Part shown: positions 1 through 5,968 of the stretch, in pieces
Numbering within the stretch: position 1 is the stretch's first letter
Layout: each line of letters begins with the position of its first letter
Source of the DNA: Acidimicrobiaceae bacterium
GTDB lineage: Bacteria; Actinomycetota; Acidimicrobiia; Acidimicrobiales; UBA8190
Assembly: GCA_003131945.1 (NCBI GenBank)
Contig: PKWD01000366.1
Coordinates: forward strand, 1,086 to 9,212
Length of the DNA: 8,127 nt
Direction: 5' to 3'
Notes under the pieces: model-generated
What the model was told of the DNA's origin: nothing
What the model saw: the letters and a program-made list of their open reading frames with translations, nothing else
The model's database searches: none
Made by a program: the position numbers and the translations under genes

Positions 1-518
1 TCATGGTGGCCACCGGCATGGTGATAGGGGCAGTGGCCATGCTGCTGCTCACTCGCATCGGGCTTCACTCGAGCTACGTGACCGTGATCCTCCCGGCGCT
101 CGTCATCCTGGGCCTCGGGATGGGGCAGATCATGGCTCCCTCCGCCAGCGTGGCCACCGTCGGCCTGACCAGTGACGCCGGGATCGCCTCGGCCATGTTG
201 AACACCAGCCAGCAGGTGGGTGGCTCGGTCGGCACGTCGCTGCTCAACACCCTGGCCGCCAGCGCGGTGACCGCCTACGCCCTGGCCAACCACGCGACGG
301 CAACCTCGGTGGCCACGCTGCAGGCTCAAGCCACGGTCCACGGCTACCGGGTCGTGTTCACCTATGCCGCCGTCTTCCTGGTGGCCGGGGCCGTCATCCC
401 CGGGCTACTGCTCCGGCGAGGGGCCGTGGCGTCGCTGGCGATAACGGGTCGACGCGACAAGCCGGGAGTGACGGCCCCGGATTCGAGCGGTGAGCCGAGT
501 GTTGCACTGAACGTCTGA
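1..518 (+). CDS. DHA2-family MFS drug exporter, C-terminal part (cut by the window edge)
   Basis: This is the C-terminal ~172 residues of a 14-helix proton-driven multidrug exporter of the EmrB/QacA (DHA2) type in the inner membrane. The reading frame is open to the left edge, so the true start lies outside; the first in-window ATG at position 3 is not a credible start. Visible are hydrophobic helices at about residues 1-18, 28-50 and 118-138 counted from that ATG. Between them lies the family-typical stretch with DAGIASAMLNTSQQVGGSVG, the conserved G-ASA--NT-QQ-GG-IG motif of this subfamily. The tail after the last helix is polar and short, as is usual, and ends with TGA. An MMPL-type exporter fragment begins 60 nt downstream on the same strand, so the two were probably one efflux operon. 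The substrate cannot be told from the C-terminus. Confidence 0.88.
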   Translation, partial: MVATGMVIGAVAMLLLTRIGLHSSYVTVILPALVILGLGMGQIMAPSASVATVGLTSDAGIASAMLNTSQQVGGSVGTSLLNTLAASAVTAYALANHATATSVATLQAQATVHGYRVVFTYAAVFLVAGAVIPGLLLRRGAVASLAITGRRDKPGVTAPDSSGEPSVALNV

Positions 519-564
519 GTAGAGCACCACATCGTCATCCGAACTCGATACCCGCACCCAATCT

Positions 565-571
565 GAGGAGG
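565..571 (+). promoter_or_regulatory. Strong ribosome binding site of the MMPL fragment
   Basis: GAGGAGG lies 7 nt before the ATG at 579. It is one of the best Shine-Dalgarno matches in the window. It shows that the MMPL start is genuine although the gene body is lost. Confidence 0.7.
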
Positions 572-578
572 CCTGCCC

Positions 579-785
579 ATGTCGAGCTACCTATTCCGAC
601 TCGCTCACTTGGCATTCCGGCGACGGCGACTGGTCCTGGCCATCTGGCTGGCTGGAGCCATTGCCGCCATAGTCATCGGCCAGGCCAGCGGCGGAAAGAT
701 CAACGACAGCTCTCAATGGCAAGACACCGGAGGAGTCGGTGCCGGTGGCCATCTGCGGCCGACCGTCGTCGGCATCCACGGGTGA
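579..785 (+). pseudogene. MMPL/RND-family exporter, truncated after the first membrane helix
   Basis: Only the N-terminus of an MMPL-type exporter is present; intact members are usually 700 residues or longer. Residues 1-44 (to about position 710) look right: a start like those of actinobacterial MMPL proteins, the basic stretch FRRRR, a first membrane helix at about residues 17-38, and then GGKINDS. In intact members a stretch like FTIPGTESQ follows here. Instead the frame continues into unrelated residues (SQWQDTGG...) and stops with TGA at 783-785. The sequence beyond about 710 appears to be foreign DNA whose coding sense lies on the other strand. The strong ribosome binding site and the MFS gene 60 nt upstream indicate a former efflux operon. 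The 68-residue product would be a single-helix peptide without transport function, unless it has been reused. The family call rests on a short stretch. Confidence 0.7.
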
Positions 786-1017
786 GCGGTTCAGATGGTC
801 AAGCACGGTCGAGCGGTGGAGATCAAACTGCTCAGCCAGATCGTTGAGGGGTTACCCCATTTTCGTAGGCCGCTAGTAGTGCGATTACCCGGTGGGTCTC
901 CAGCCGCCGGAAGGTCCGCTTGGTTCGAGTTTTCACCCTCTGGGACCACGATGGGGCCATTTCCAGGAGTTCCCGGAGGCGTTCTCCCTGGTCAGCGTGG
1001 TTCAAGTAACGGCCCAT
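777..1017 (-). pseudogene. Helix-turn-helix protein of recombinase/resolvase type, frameshifted remnant
   Basis: From the ATG at 1017 the frame reads 61 residues: an N-terminal helix with GERLRELLEMAPSWSQRV, a basic KTRTKRTFRRL segment, and the first HTH helix VIALLAAYENGVT, then stops at 832. Removing one base from the GGGG run at 848-851 (plus strand) joins this to NDLAEQFDLHRSTVLDHLNR in the neighbouring frame. The result is a complete DNA-binding HTH of the kind seen at the C-terminus of serine recombinases and in small recombinase-associated HTH proteins of actinobacteria (family recalled, not searched). After about 777 the sequence is no longer recognisable and meets the truncated MMPL gene. 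The ATG overlaps the stop of the upstream gene as TAATG, which would allow translational coupling, but this may be chance because the remnant may also have lost its original N-terminus. The truncated 61-residue frame would lack the recognition helix. Confidence 0.6.
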
Positions 1018-1406
1018 TACCTTCCGGCATGCGACACGGCATCTTCCCGGTCGTCGAACCCGACGATGTCGACGATGCGACCGTCGCGCACCGTGAGAAC
1101 CTGCCAGCGAAGGGCCGCTCCACCACGGTCCTCGGCCGCCGGTGCCCCGCGCACGGTCAGGCTGACGAGGAGCCGATCGTCGAGAATGCTGACGTCGGAG
1201 ATCTGGGCTCGGACCCCCGCCTGGCGACCGCGCTCGTACCAGGCGAGAACCTGGTCACGGTTGCGGCAGCTGGGCCGACGGGCGCCGGGTGCACCCCAGG
1301 TCACGTCGGGGTCGAGGAGCTCACTGAAGGAGGAAAGATCGGCGGCGTCGAGAGCGATCCGCACCTGTCGGGCGAGACCCTCCATCGTTTCTGGCTGCTC
1401 CGACAT
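1017..1406 (-). CDS. SnoaL-like / NTF2-like family protein
   Basis: This 129-residue protein has the length and pattern of the NTF2-like (SnoaL, DUF4440-type) alpha+beta barrel. The amphipathic N-terminal helix ARQVRIALDAADLSSFSELL is followed by LDPDVTWGAPG, then DQVLAWYERG at 51-60, and then the beta strands that build the cone, ending WQVLTVRDGRIVDIVGFDDR at 101-120. The family covers small-molecule isomerases, cyclases, hydrolases and simple binding proteins, so the activity cannot be assigned. The start is well supported: the GGAGG of GGAGGTG (plus strand 1411-1417) lies 6 nt before the ATG. It sits 29 nt behind the broken EthA-like monooxygenase on the same strand, so the two were probably co-transcribed. 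Its stop overlaps the next ATG as TAATG. The gene itself appears intact, between two damaged neighbours. Confidence 0.82.
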   Translation of the reverse strand: MSEQPETMEGLARQVRIALDAADLSSFSELLDPDVTWGAPGARRPSCRNRDQVLAWYERGRQAGVRAQISDVSILDDRLLVSLTVRGAPAAEDRGGAALRWQVLTVRDGRIVDIVGFDDREDAVSHAGR

Positions 1407-1435
1407 CGATCACCTCCGGGGGCGGCTCAGAAGCC

Positions 1436-2801
1436 TTACCCCGTGCTGACAGCGGGCTCTTTGTAATGGGCGCTGGTGGAGAATGCGACCCCGTCGTCCA
1501 CGTGGCCATAGCGGAACATCAAGACGTCGAGGGGATAGTTGTGACGAACCCGCCACGGTGCCCTCGTTCCTTGTTTGGGGAAGTGTCCTTCCGAGCGCTG
1601 CACGTAGCCGGCTGACAGGTTGAGGTACGGAGCCGTCGGCAGCAGAGGATCGGGTTCGACCGGCGTGCAGGCCGAGTAACCCCGTGCCTCCATGTGGTTG
1701 AGGAGCCGGCAGACGTAGCGAGCAGCCAGATCGCTCTTGAGTGTCCATGAGGCATTCGTGTAGCCGAAAGTGAACGCCAGGTTGGGTACACCGCAGAGCA
1801 TGACGCTCTTGTAGGCCACGGCCTCACCGACGTCGACGTTGCCCCCGTCGACGTCGATCGTCATCCCCCCGAGCATCTGCATGGTGAGGCCCGTGGCGGT
1901 GACGATCACGTCGGCCGCCAACGTGTCGCCCGACTCGAGTCGTATCCCCGTCGTGGTGAACGAGTCGATGCGATCGGTGACCACGGACGCCTTTCCCTGG
2001 CTGATGGCGGCGAAGAGGTCCCCGTCGGGAGCGAAGCACAGACGCTGGTCCCACGGCTGGTAGAGGGGCGTGAAGTGGGTGTCGACGTCGTATCCATCCG
2101 GTAGTTGGCTGGTGACACTTTTGAGGAGCAGCTCTTTCATGTACTTCGGGGCGTGCCGGCTGAGCTGGAGGATCCACCAGGTGAGCAGCATGTTCTTCCA
2201 GCGGACGAAGGTACGGGCGAGCGGCGGTGGCGCCGCTGCCGATGACCACGACGCGCTGGCCCGTGCAGTCGAGGTCCTCGGGCCACTGCTGGGGGTGCAC
2301 GATGCGGCCGGTGAAGCTCTCACCGCCTTCGAAGTGGGGCGTGTAGCCGGCGTCGTAGCGGTAGTACCCGGTGTTGCCGAAGAGGAAGCGACAGGTGAGG
2401 TGATCGGTGCTCCCGGTATCAGAGCGTTCCACTTCGACCGTCCACCGGGCGGCGGCCGACGACCACGTGGCATGAGCGACGCGGCTGTCGTACTGGATCT
2501 TCTCGTCGAGGCCGCGTTGGCGCGCCGTCTCACGGATATAGCTGAGGATCGAAGGCCCGTCGACGATGGCCTCCGTCCCTTTCCACGGCCTGAAGGCGTA
2601 GGCCAGGGTGAACATGTCCGAGTCCGAGCGGACACCGGGGTAGCGGAACAGATCCCAGGTTCCGCCACTCTGGGCCCTTGCCTCGAGAATGGCGAACGTC
2701 TTGCCCGGGCACTCGGTCTGGAGATGGCAGGCGGCGCCCACGCCCGACAGACCGGCACCCACGATCAGCACATCGAAGTCTGCATCGGCCCGCCCCCGCA
2801 T
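1436..2801 (-). pseudogene. EthA-like Baeyer-Villiger flavin monooxygenase, disrupted by an internal deletion
   Basis: This is the remnant of an FAD- and NADPH-dependent Baeyer-Villiger monooxygenase, most like the mycobacterial EthA group as I recall it. The frame starting at 2801 gives residues 1-194: the FAD-binding GAGLSG at 15-20, ILEARAQSGGTWDLFRYPG, the exact Baeyer-Villiger fingerprint F-x-G-x3-H-x3-W-P (FTGRIVHPQQWP, 163-174), and the start of the NADPH-binding Rossmann fold, VVVIGSGATA. At about 2219/2220 the homology jumps to another frame, continuing RTFVRWKNMLL, GYDVDTHFTPLYQPWDQRL, the conserved ATG motif in VIVTATGLTMQ, and GYTNASWTLKSDL, to the TGA at 1436. Compared with EthA, about 45-50 codons that complete the NADPH domain are missing and the join is out of frame. 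The result cannot make a working enzyme. Without the frame change it would be misread as a 325-residue protein with an Arg/His-rich nonsense tail. A sequencing or assembly error is the alternative. The start suits a leaderless transcript (TAGGCT 6 nt upstream). Confidence 0.87.
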
Positions 2802-2807
2802 GCGGCG

Positions 2808-2813
2808 AGCCTA
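2808..2813 (-). promoter_or_regulatory. -10 box for a leaderless EthA-like transcript
   Basis: On the minus strand TAGGCT (TANNNT) ends 6 nt before the ATG at 2801. No ribosome binding site is visible between them. This spacing puts the transcription start at or next to the A of the start codon, as in leaderless actinobacterial genes. No clear -35 box is seen. Confidence 0.5.
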
Positions 2814-2817
2814 TCGT
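2812..2817 (+). promoter_or_regulatory. Possible -10 box of the reductase gene, overlapping the minus-strand -10
   Basis: TATCGT fits TANNNT and would start transcription near 2824, giving a leader of about 28 nt that contains the GAGG at 2841-2844. It shares the TA pair at 2812-2813 with the opposing TAGGCT box, so the two divergent promoters would compete for the same few bases. Confidence 0.35.
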
Positions 2818-2852
2818 CTGCACCGTGCCGGTCGGCTGACGAGGATGGTCCG

Positions 2853-3449
2853 ATGATGATAATGGTGGTGGCTGACATATCCATGTCACTGGACGGGTTC
2901 GTGACCGGACCTGCCCCTGATCTGGAACACGGCTTGGGTAGAGGCGGCGAGCCGCTGCACTTCTGGGCCATGGAGACAGGCGATGAGATCGACGCCCGGG
3001 TGCTTCGTGAGGCCACCGAGGCAACCGGCGCCGTCGTGATGGGGCGTCGTCTGTTCGACTTCGTCGACGGACCCCATGGTTGGAGCGACGAGATGGGCTA
3101 CGGAGCCGGACTCGTCGGGCCCCCGCCGTTCTTCGTCGTCACCCACGCGGCTCCGGAAAAGGTCCGCCTCGACCTTCGCTTCACGTTCGTGACCGATGGG
3201 CTCACGTCGGCCATCGACCAGGCGCGGATGGCGGCGGGGTCGAAGAACGTGTCGGTGATGGGCGGCGGCGACGTCGTGCGCCAGTGTGTCGACGGTGGGC
3301 TGGTCGACGAGCTCCGCATTCACCTCGCTCCCGTGGTGCTCGGGTCAGGTACGCCCCTGTTCGCCGGTGGGAAACCACGGCAGCTCGTTCAGCGCTCGGT
3401 CCAGGTGTCGGCGGGGGTCACCCACTTGACGTACGGACTGAAACGCTGA
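2853..3449 (+). CDS. RibD C-terminal / dihydrofolate-reductase-like family protein
   Basis: This 198-residue cytoplasmic protein has the fold of the RibD reductase domain (DHFR-like, NAD(P)H-binding). Members are often annotated as dihydrofolate reductase family or deaminase-reductase proteins, with mostly unknown substrates. It is a stand-alone reductase-like domain without the deaminase half of RibD, so a role in riboflavin synthesis should not be assumed. Landmarks are ADISMSLDGFVTGP at 7-20, VVMGRRLFD at 61-69 with a following GW, FFVVTH at 93-98, the nucleotide-contacting VSVMGGGDVVRQ at 133-144, and DELRIHLAPVVLGSGTPLF at 152-170. All are in the family order and the length is normal. 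I chose the ATG at 2853, with GAGG 8 nt upstream. The in-frame ATGs at 2856 and 2862 are alternatives that change only the first few residues. The same frame is open far upstream, but that part is antisense to the monooxygenase. Confidence 0.88.
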   Translation: MMIMVVADISMSLDGFVTGPAPDLEHGLGRGGEPLHFWAMETGDEIDARVLREATEATGAVVMGRRLFDFVDGPHGWSDEMGYGAGLVGPPPFFVVTHAAPEKVRLDLRFTFVTDGLTSAIDQARMAAGSKNVSVMGGGDVVRQCVDGGLVDELRIHLAPVVLGSGTPLFAGGKPRQLVQRSVQVSAGVTHLTYGLKR

Positions 3450-3471
3450 CGGTTGTTCTTGGCTGACACCG

Positions 3472-3490
3472 GATCGGCCCCCTGTCGGTC
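3472..3490 (+). terminator. Weak hairpin between two convergent genes
   Basis: GATCGGC and GTCGGTC form a 7-bp stem (two G-U pairs) around a CCCCT loop. It lies in the 46-nt gap between the reductase and the convergent cysteine-rich gene. There is no U tract, so it is at best a poor terminator and only for the plus-strand transcript. Confidence 0.22.
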
Positions 3491-3495
3491 GGCGG

Positions 3496-4155
3496 CTACG
3501 GCTCAGTCAACCGCCGGCGCAACTCGACGTAGACGGCGGTCCCGACGATGGCCTCCAACTCCGGTCCCAGTGAGTCGATCACCGGCCGGTCACCCCCATA
3601 GGCCAACGAACCCTCGGTGCAGCACCACGCCATCGTCTCGCCCTCGGCGCCCCAGTCGCGGCGCGTCCAACGGTGCACCGTCGCCACCTCGGCATCATCA
3701 GCAGCCTCCTCCCAGTCCACCTTGATGGGAAGTTGCCAACACACCGACGGCTTCCAGTCGATGGGAGATTCGCCGGCCTCGATGGCCGCCAGGTGCAACG
3801 CGCAGCCGGCACCACCGGTGAATCCGGGACGGTTGAGAAAGATGCAGGCTCCGTCGACGACGCGGGTATGGGTCCGGGCGTCATCGGTGAAGATGCCACC
3901 TCGGCCGGCCTCGGTGTGACGCTCGAAGAGGACAGGATCGAGCGTGGCCGCCAGCGCCGCGATCATCCGAGCCTCGTCCTCATCACCCAGGTCAGCACCG
4001 ATGGAACAGCAGCCGAGGCCGAGATCCTCGGCCGGCCGGGGCCCGATGCCTTGGCACCCCCGACCCCATAAGCACTCCCACCGCGATGTCAGGAAGTCCC
4101 GGTCGAAGCGCCAGACCGTGTCACCATCGTGGATCTCCTCCATGCCCGGGTCCAT
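3496..4155 (-). CDS. Cysteine-rich protein, possibly DUF3109 / YkgJ-like Cys-cluster family
   Basis: This 219-residue soluble protein has no signal peptide or membrane helix. Nine cysteines fall at 28, 34, 49, 50, 104, 118, 139, 178 and 179. The arrangement (a C-x5-C pair, then GLGCCSIGADLGDEDEARM, then single cysteines before IFLNR, in GCALHLAA and in VCWQLPI) resembles the metal- or Fe-S-type cysteine cluster of DUF3109 and YkgJ-like proteins, including a CC-x-GA motif followed by an acidic helix. I infer metal binding; no reaction is known to me. The C-terminal third has a second CC at 178-179 within MAWCCTEGSLAYGGDRPV. The first ATG at 4155 is preferred because a TAAGGT box ends 7 nt before it and there is no ribosome binding site. 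The ATG at 4143 is the alternative. The gene diverges from the CoA-transferase gene and converges on the reductase. Confidence 0.75.
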   Translation of the reverse strand: MDPGMEEIHDGDTVWRFDRDFLTSRWECLWGRGCQGIGPRPAEDLGLGCCSIGADLGDEDEARMIAALAATLDPVLFERHTEAGRGGIFTDDARTHTRVVDGACIFLNRPGFTGGAGCALHLAAIEAGESPIDWKPSVCWQLPIKVDWEEAADDAEVATVHRWTRRDWGAEGETMAWCCTEGSLAYGGDRPVIDSLGPELEAIVGTAVYVELRRRLTEP

Positions 4156-4162
4156 GGCGACG

Positions 4163-4168
4163 ACCTTA
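4163..4168 (-). promoter_or_regulatory. -10 box for a leaderless transcript of the Cys-rich gene
   Basis: On the minus strand TAAGGT (TANNNT) is followed by 7 nt and then the ATG at 4155. No Shine-Dalgarno sequence lies between. This supports 4155 as the start. Confidence 0.5.
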
Positions 4169-4215
4169 CGCAGGTCCGCCCTGCTGTTGCTTCATGGGCC
4201 CGTGCCGTGCCGCCG

Positions 4216-4221
4216 TACCCT
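4216..4221 (+). promoter_or_regulatory. -10 box for the CoA-transferase gene
   Basis: TACCCT (TANNNT) ends 7 nt before a GTG at 4229, and the next codon is ATG at 4232. No ribosome binding site is present. The arrangement suits a leaderless transcript beginning at GTG 4229. Confidence 0.5.
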
Positions 4222-4230
4222 GGACAGGGT
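4217..4230. promoter_or_regulatory. Perfect dyad over the -10 box and start codon (possible operator)
   Basis: ACCCTG-GA-CAGGGT is a 6+6 perfect inverted repeat with a 2-nt centre. It covers the presumed -10 box, the transcription start and most of the GTG codon. A repressor bound here would block initiation. No cognate regulator is in the window, so this is inference from position and symmetry. Confidence 0.35.
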
Positions 4231-5638
4231 GATGTCGAGCCTGGAAGAGGACCTCCTCGGTCAAGCCTGGGCGGCGGCGACCGGCGACGAGTCGGGATCG
4301 CATCCCCCCCAGCCGGCGCCGGTGGAGGTGACAGGGACATCGGGGCACCTTCCGTCGCGCTTCGCCGTGGAGCAGGCAGCCGTGGCCAGCGTGGCCACCG
4401 CACTGCTGAGCGCTGTCGCACTGTCCGAGCAGCGAGGAGGAAAAGCCACCACGGTGCGGCTGGACCGCGGTCATGTGGCTGACGCCGTCCGCAGCGAACG
4501 CTTCTTCTCCATCGCCGGACGTGGCGTCGGAGCGAGCTTCGCCCCGCTGTCGCGGTTCTGGACGGCGGCGGACGGTTGGGTACGCACCCACGCCAACTAC
4601 CCGTGGCACCGAAGCGCTCTGGTGGGCGCCTTGGGGACCTCGGAGGACGTGGACGCCGTGGCCTCCGTGGTGGCCACCCTCCCGGCGCAGGAGGTCGAAG
4701 AGCGCGTGTTCTTCGCCGGAGGGATCGCCACGGCGGTCCGTACCATCGAGATGTGGCAAGCCCATCCTCAGGGCCGAGCACTGGCGGCCGAGGCTCTGAT
4801 CGGTCAGCGCATGACCGGAGACGGCGCACCCCGTAGGCGGGGCCCGTCCGATCTTCCCATGACCGGTGTGCGTGTCCTCGACCTCACCAGGGTGATCGCC
4901 GGGCCCGTCTGTACCCGCTTCCTGGCCGCTCTCGGCGCCGAGGTGCTGCGACTCGACCCTCCCGGCCACCCGGACATGCGATCGGGAGCGGTGGCCGACA
5001 CCTTGCTCGGCAAACGCAGCGCCTTCCTCGATCTCAGATCGCCGCCAGGTGTCGCCACCTTGGAGGAACTCTTGGAGCGGGCCGACCTGCTCGTGTGCGG
5101 CTACCGCCCGGGCGCTCTCGACCGTTTCGGCCTGAGCGAGGAAGCGCTGGTCGAGCGTCACCCCGGCATCGTGGTGGTGTACCTCGACGCTTGGGGCCAC
5201 AGCGGTCCGTGGGCCGGCCGACGCGGATTCGACAGCGTCGTACAGGCGCCCACCGGCATCGCCATGGGCGAGTCGCTCACCGCCGTCGAACCCGGTGCCC
5301 TTCCTTGCCAGCTGCTCGACCACGGAACCGGGTATCTCGGCGCTGCGGCGGCACTCGATGGACTTCGCCGCCAGGGGGCCGAGGGCGCAACGCATGTGCG
5401 GCGCCTGTCCCTGGCCCGCACTGCGTTGTGGTTGACCTCCCAGGGAATGCAACGTGCCGACGACGCCGGCGCACCGGCGGCGGAACCGGATTCACGAAGT
5501 TGGTTGGTTGAACTCGAGAGCGCCATCGGGCCGGTCACGGCCGTGACACCGCCGGGCACGCTGGGCGATCGGCCCTTGCACTGGCCGTTACCGCCCACCG
5601 GTTACGCCGACGACCCGCCGACGTGGCCGACCCCATAG
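4229..5638 (+). CDS. Family III (CaiB/BaiF-type) CoA-transferase-like protein
   Basis: Family III CoA-transferases move CoA between carboxylic acids through an enzyme-bound aspartyl thioester. Numbered from ATG 4232 (468 residues), the canonical N-terminal half begins only at 211: GVRVLDLTRVIAGP, LAALGAEVLRLDPPG at 231-245, GKRSAFLDLRSPPG, ADLLVCGYRPGALDRFGL, and QLLDHGTGYLGAAAALDGL at 360-378. D363 aligns with the catalytic Asp of formyl-CoA transferase as I recall it. The C-terminus ends with the family-like GDRPLHWPLPP. Residues about 40-185 precede this and resemble the second half of a CaiB domain (GKATTVRLDRGHVADA, then FWTAADGWVRTHANYPWHRSALVGALG). The order is therefore half-domain first, full N-half second. 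An adaptation for a polyketide- or fatty-acyl-CoA substrate is possible but unproven. The start is GTG 4229 or ATG 4232; no ribosome binding site is seen. It ends 20 nt before the convergent membrane-protein gene. Confidence 0.82.
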   Translation: MMSSLEEDLLGQAWAAATGDESGSHPPQPAPVEVTGTSGHLPSRFAVEQAAVASVATALLSAVALSEQRGGKATTVRLDRGHVADAVRSERFFSIAGRGVGASFAPLSRFWTAADGWVRTHANYPWHRSALVGALGTSEDVDAVASVVATLPAQEVEERVFFAGGIATAVRTIEMWQAHPQGRALAAEALIGQRMTGDGAPRRRGPSDLPMTGVRVLDLTRVIAGPVCTRFLAALGAEVLRLDPPGHPDMRSGAVADTLLGKRSAFLDLRSPPGVATLEELLERADLLVCGYRPGALDRFGLSEEALVERHPGIVVVYLDAWGHSGPWAGRRGFDSVVQAPTGIAMGESLTAVEPGALPCQLLDHGTGYLGAAAALDGLRRQGAEGATHVRRLSLARTALWLTSQGMQRADDAGAPAAEPDSRSWLVELESAIGPVTAVTPPGTLGDRPLHWPLPPTGYADDPPTWPTP

Positions 5639-5658
5639 GTGATCGACTTCATCCCGGT

Positions 5659-5964
5659 CTATCCGCCAGCCGAGATCTCTCCGAGCAGGTCACGCACACA
5701 CTTGGCCTGTTGGGCGGAGCTCGGCGGGCTGCCGTAGCTCGAATCGCGACCTTCGGAACACAGCTTGATCTGACTCTCGGCCGTCGATCGACTGAGGATC
5801 GACGGGTTCTGCGATGTCGTGGCGCCGCCGGTTCCGCTACTGAAGACATTCATGCTGAACAGAAGGAGAACAGCCATAACAAGCAGTCCGGCCGCCATCG
5901 AAATCAACCCGGCGCTGGAGGAGAACCCGCCTTCACGACGGCGGCGTTGGATCGTGGGTCCCAA
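5659..5964 (-). CDS. Small membrane protein with a prepilin-like N-terminus
   Basis: I do not recognise the family. From the TTG at 5964 the protein has 101 residues: a short basic leader with QRRRREGG, then FSSSAGLI leading into one hydrophobic helix at about 18-41, then a polar Ser/Thr/Gly-rich outer part with two cysteines, C69 and C89, that could form a disulfide. The basic leader ending in GG before F and an immediate helix is the layout of a type IV prepilin, cut after G13. The usual Glu at position +5 is Ala here, and no pilus genes are nearby, so a plain single-pass membrane protein is as likely. The TTG start is favoured because AAGGAGG lies 4 nt upstream. The frame stays open to an ATG at 6117, but those residues are Arg/Pro-rich and look non-coding. 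It converges on the CoA-transferase gene. Confidence 0.55.
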   Translation of the reverse strand: MGPTIQRRRREGGFSSSAGLISMAAGLLVMAVLLLFSMNVFSSGTGGATTSQNPSILSRSTAESQIKLCSEGRDSSYGSPPSSAQQAKCVRDLLGEISAGG

Positions 5965-5968
5965 GAAT

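Noticed and set aside
795..1466. 223-codon plus-strand frame over the SnoaL-like gene
   Set aside because: Its composition is that of a high-GC antisense shadow, it has no domain pattern, and the minus strand carries a recognisable NTF2-like protein with a ribosome binding site.
1824..2218. Arg/His-rich C-terminal tail of the 325-codon frame starting at 2801
   Set aside because: It is the out-of-frame reading after the deletion. The true continuation, with conserved monooxygenase motifs, is in the neighbouring frame down to 1436.
2070..2852. Long plus-strand reading frame leading into the reductase gene
   Set aside because: It is antisense to the EthA-like monooxygenase, whose motifs are clear. 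The reductase family begins at the ATG cluster at 2853-2862.
3944..4228. Plus-strand frame upstream of the CoA-transferase start
   Set aside because: It is mostly antisense to the Cys-rich gene, and the promoter-like box and GTG/ATG start at 4216-4232 mark the likely beginning.
4166..5452. 428-codon minus-strand frame over the CoA-transferase
   Set aside because: No motifs and no ribosome binding site; the plus strand carries CaiB/BaiF motifs over the same bases.
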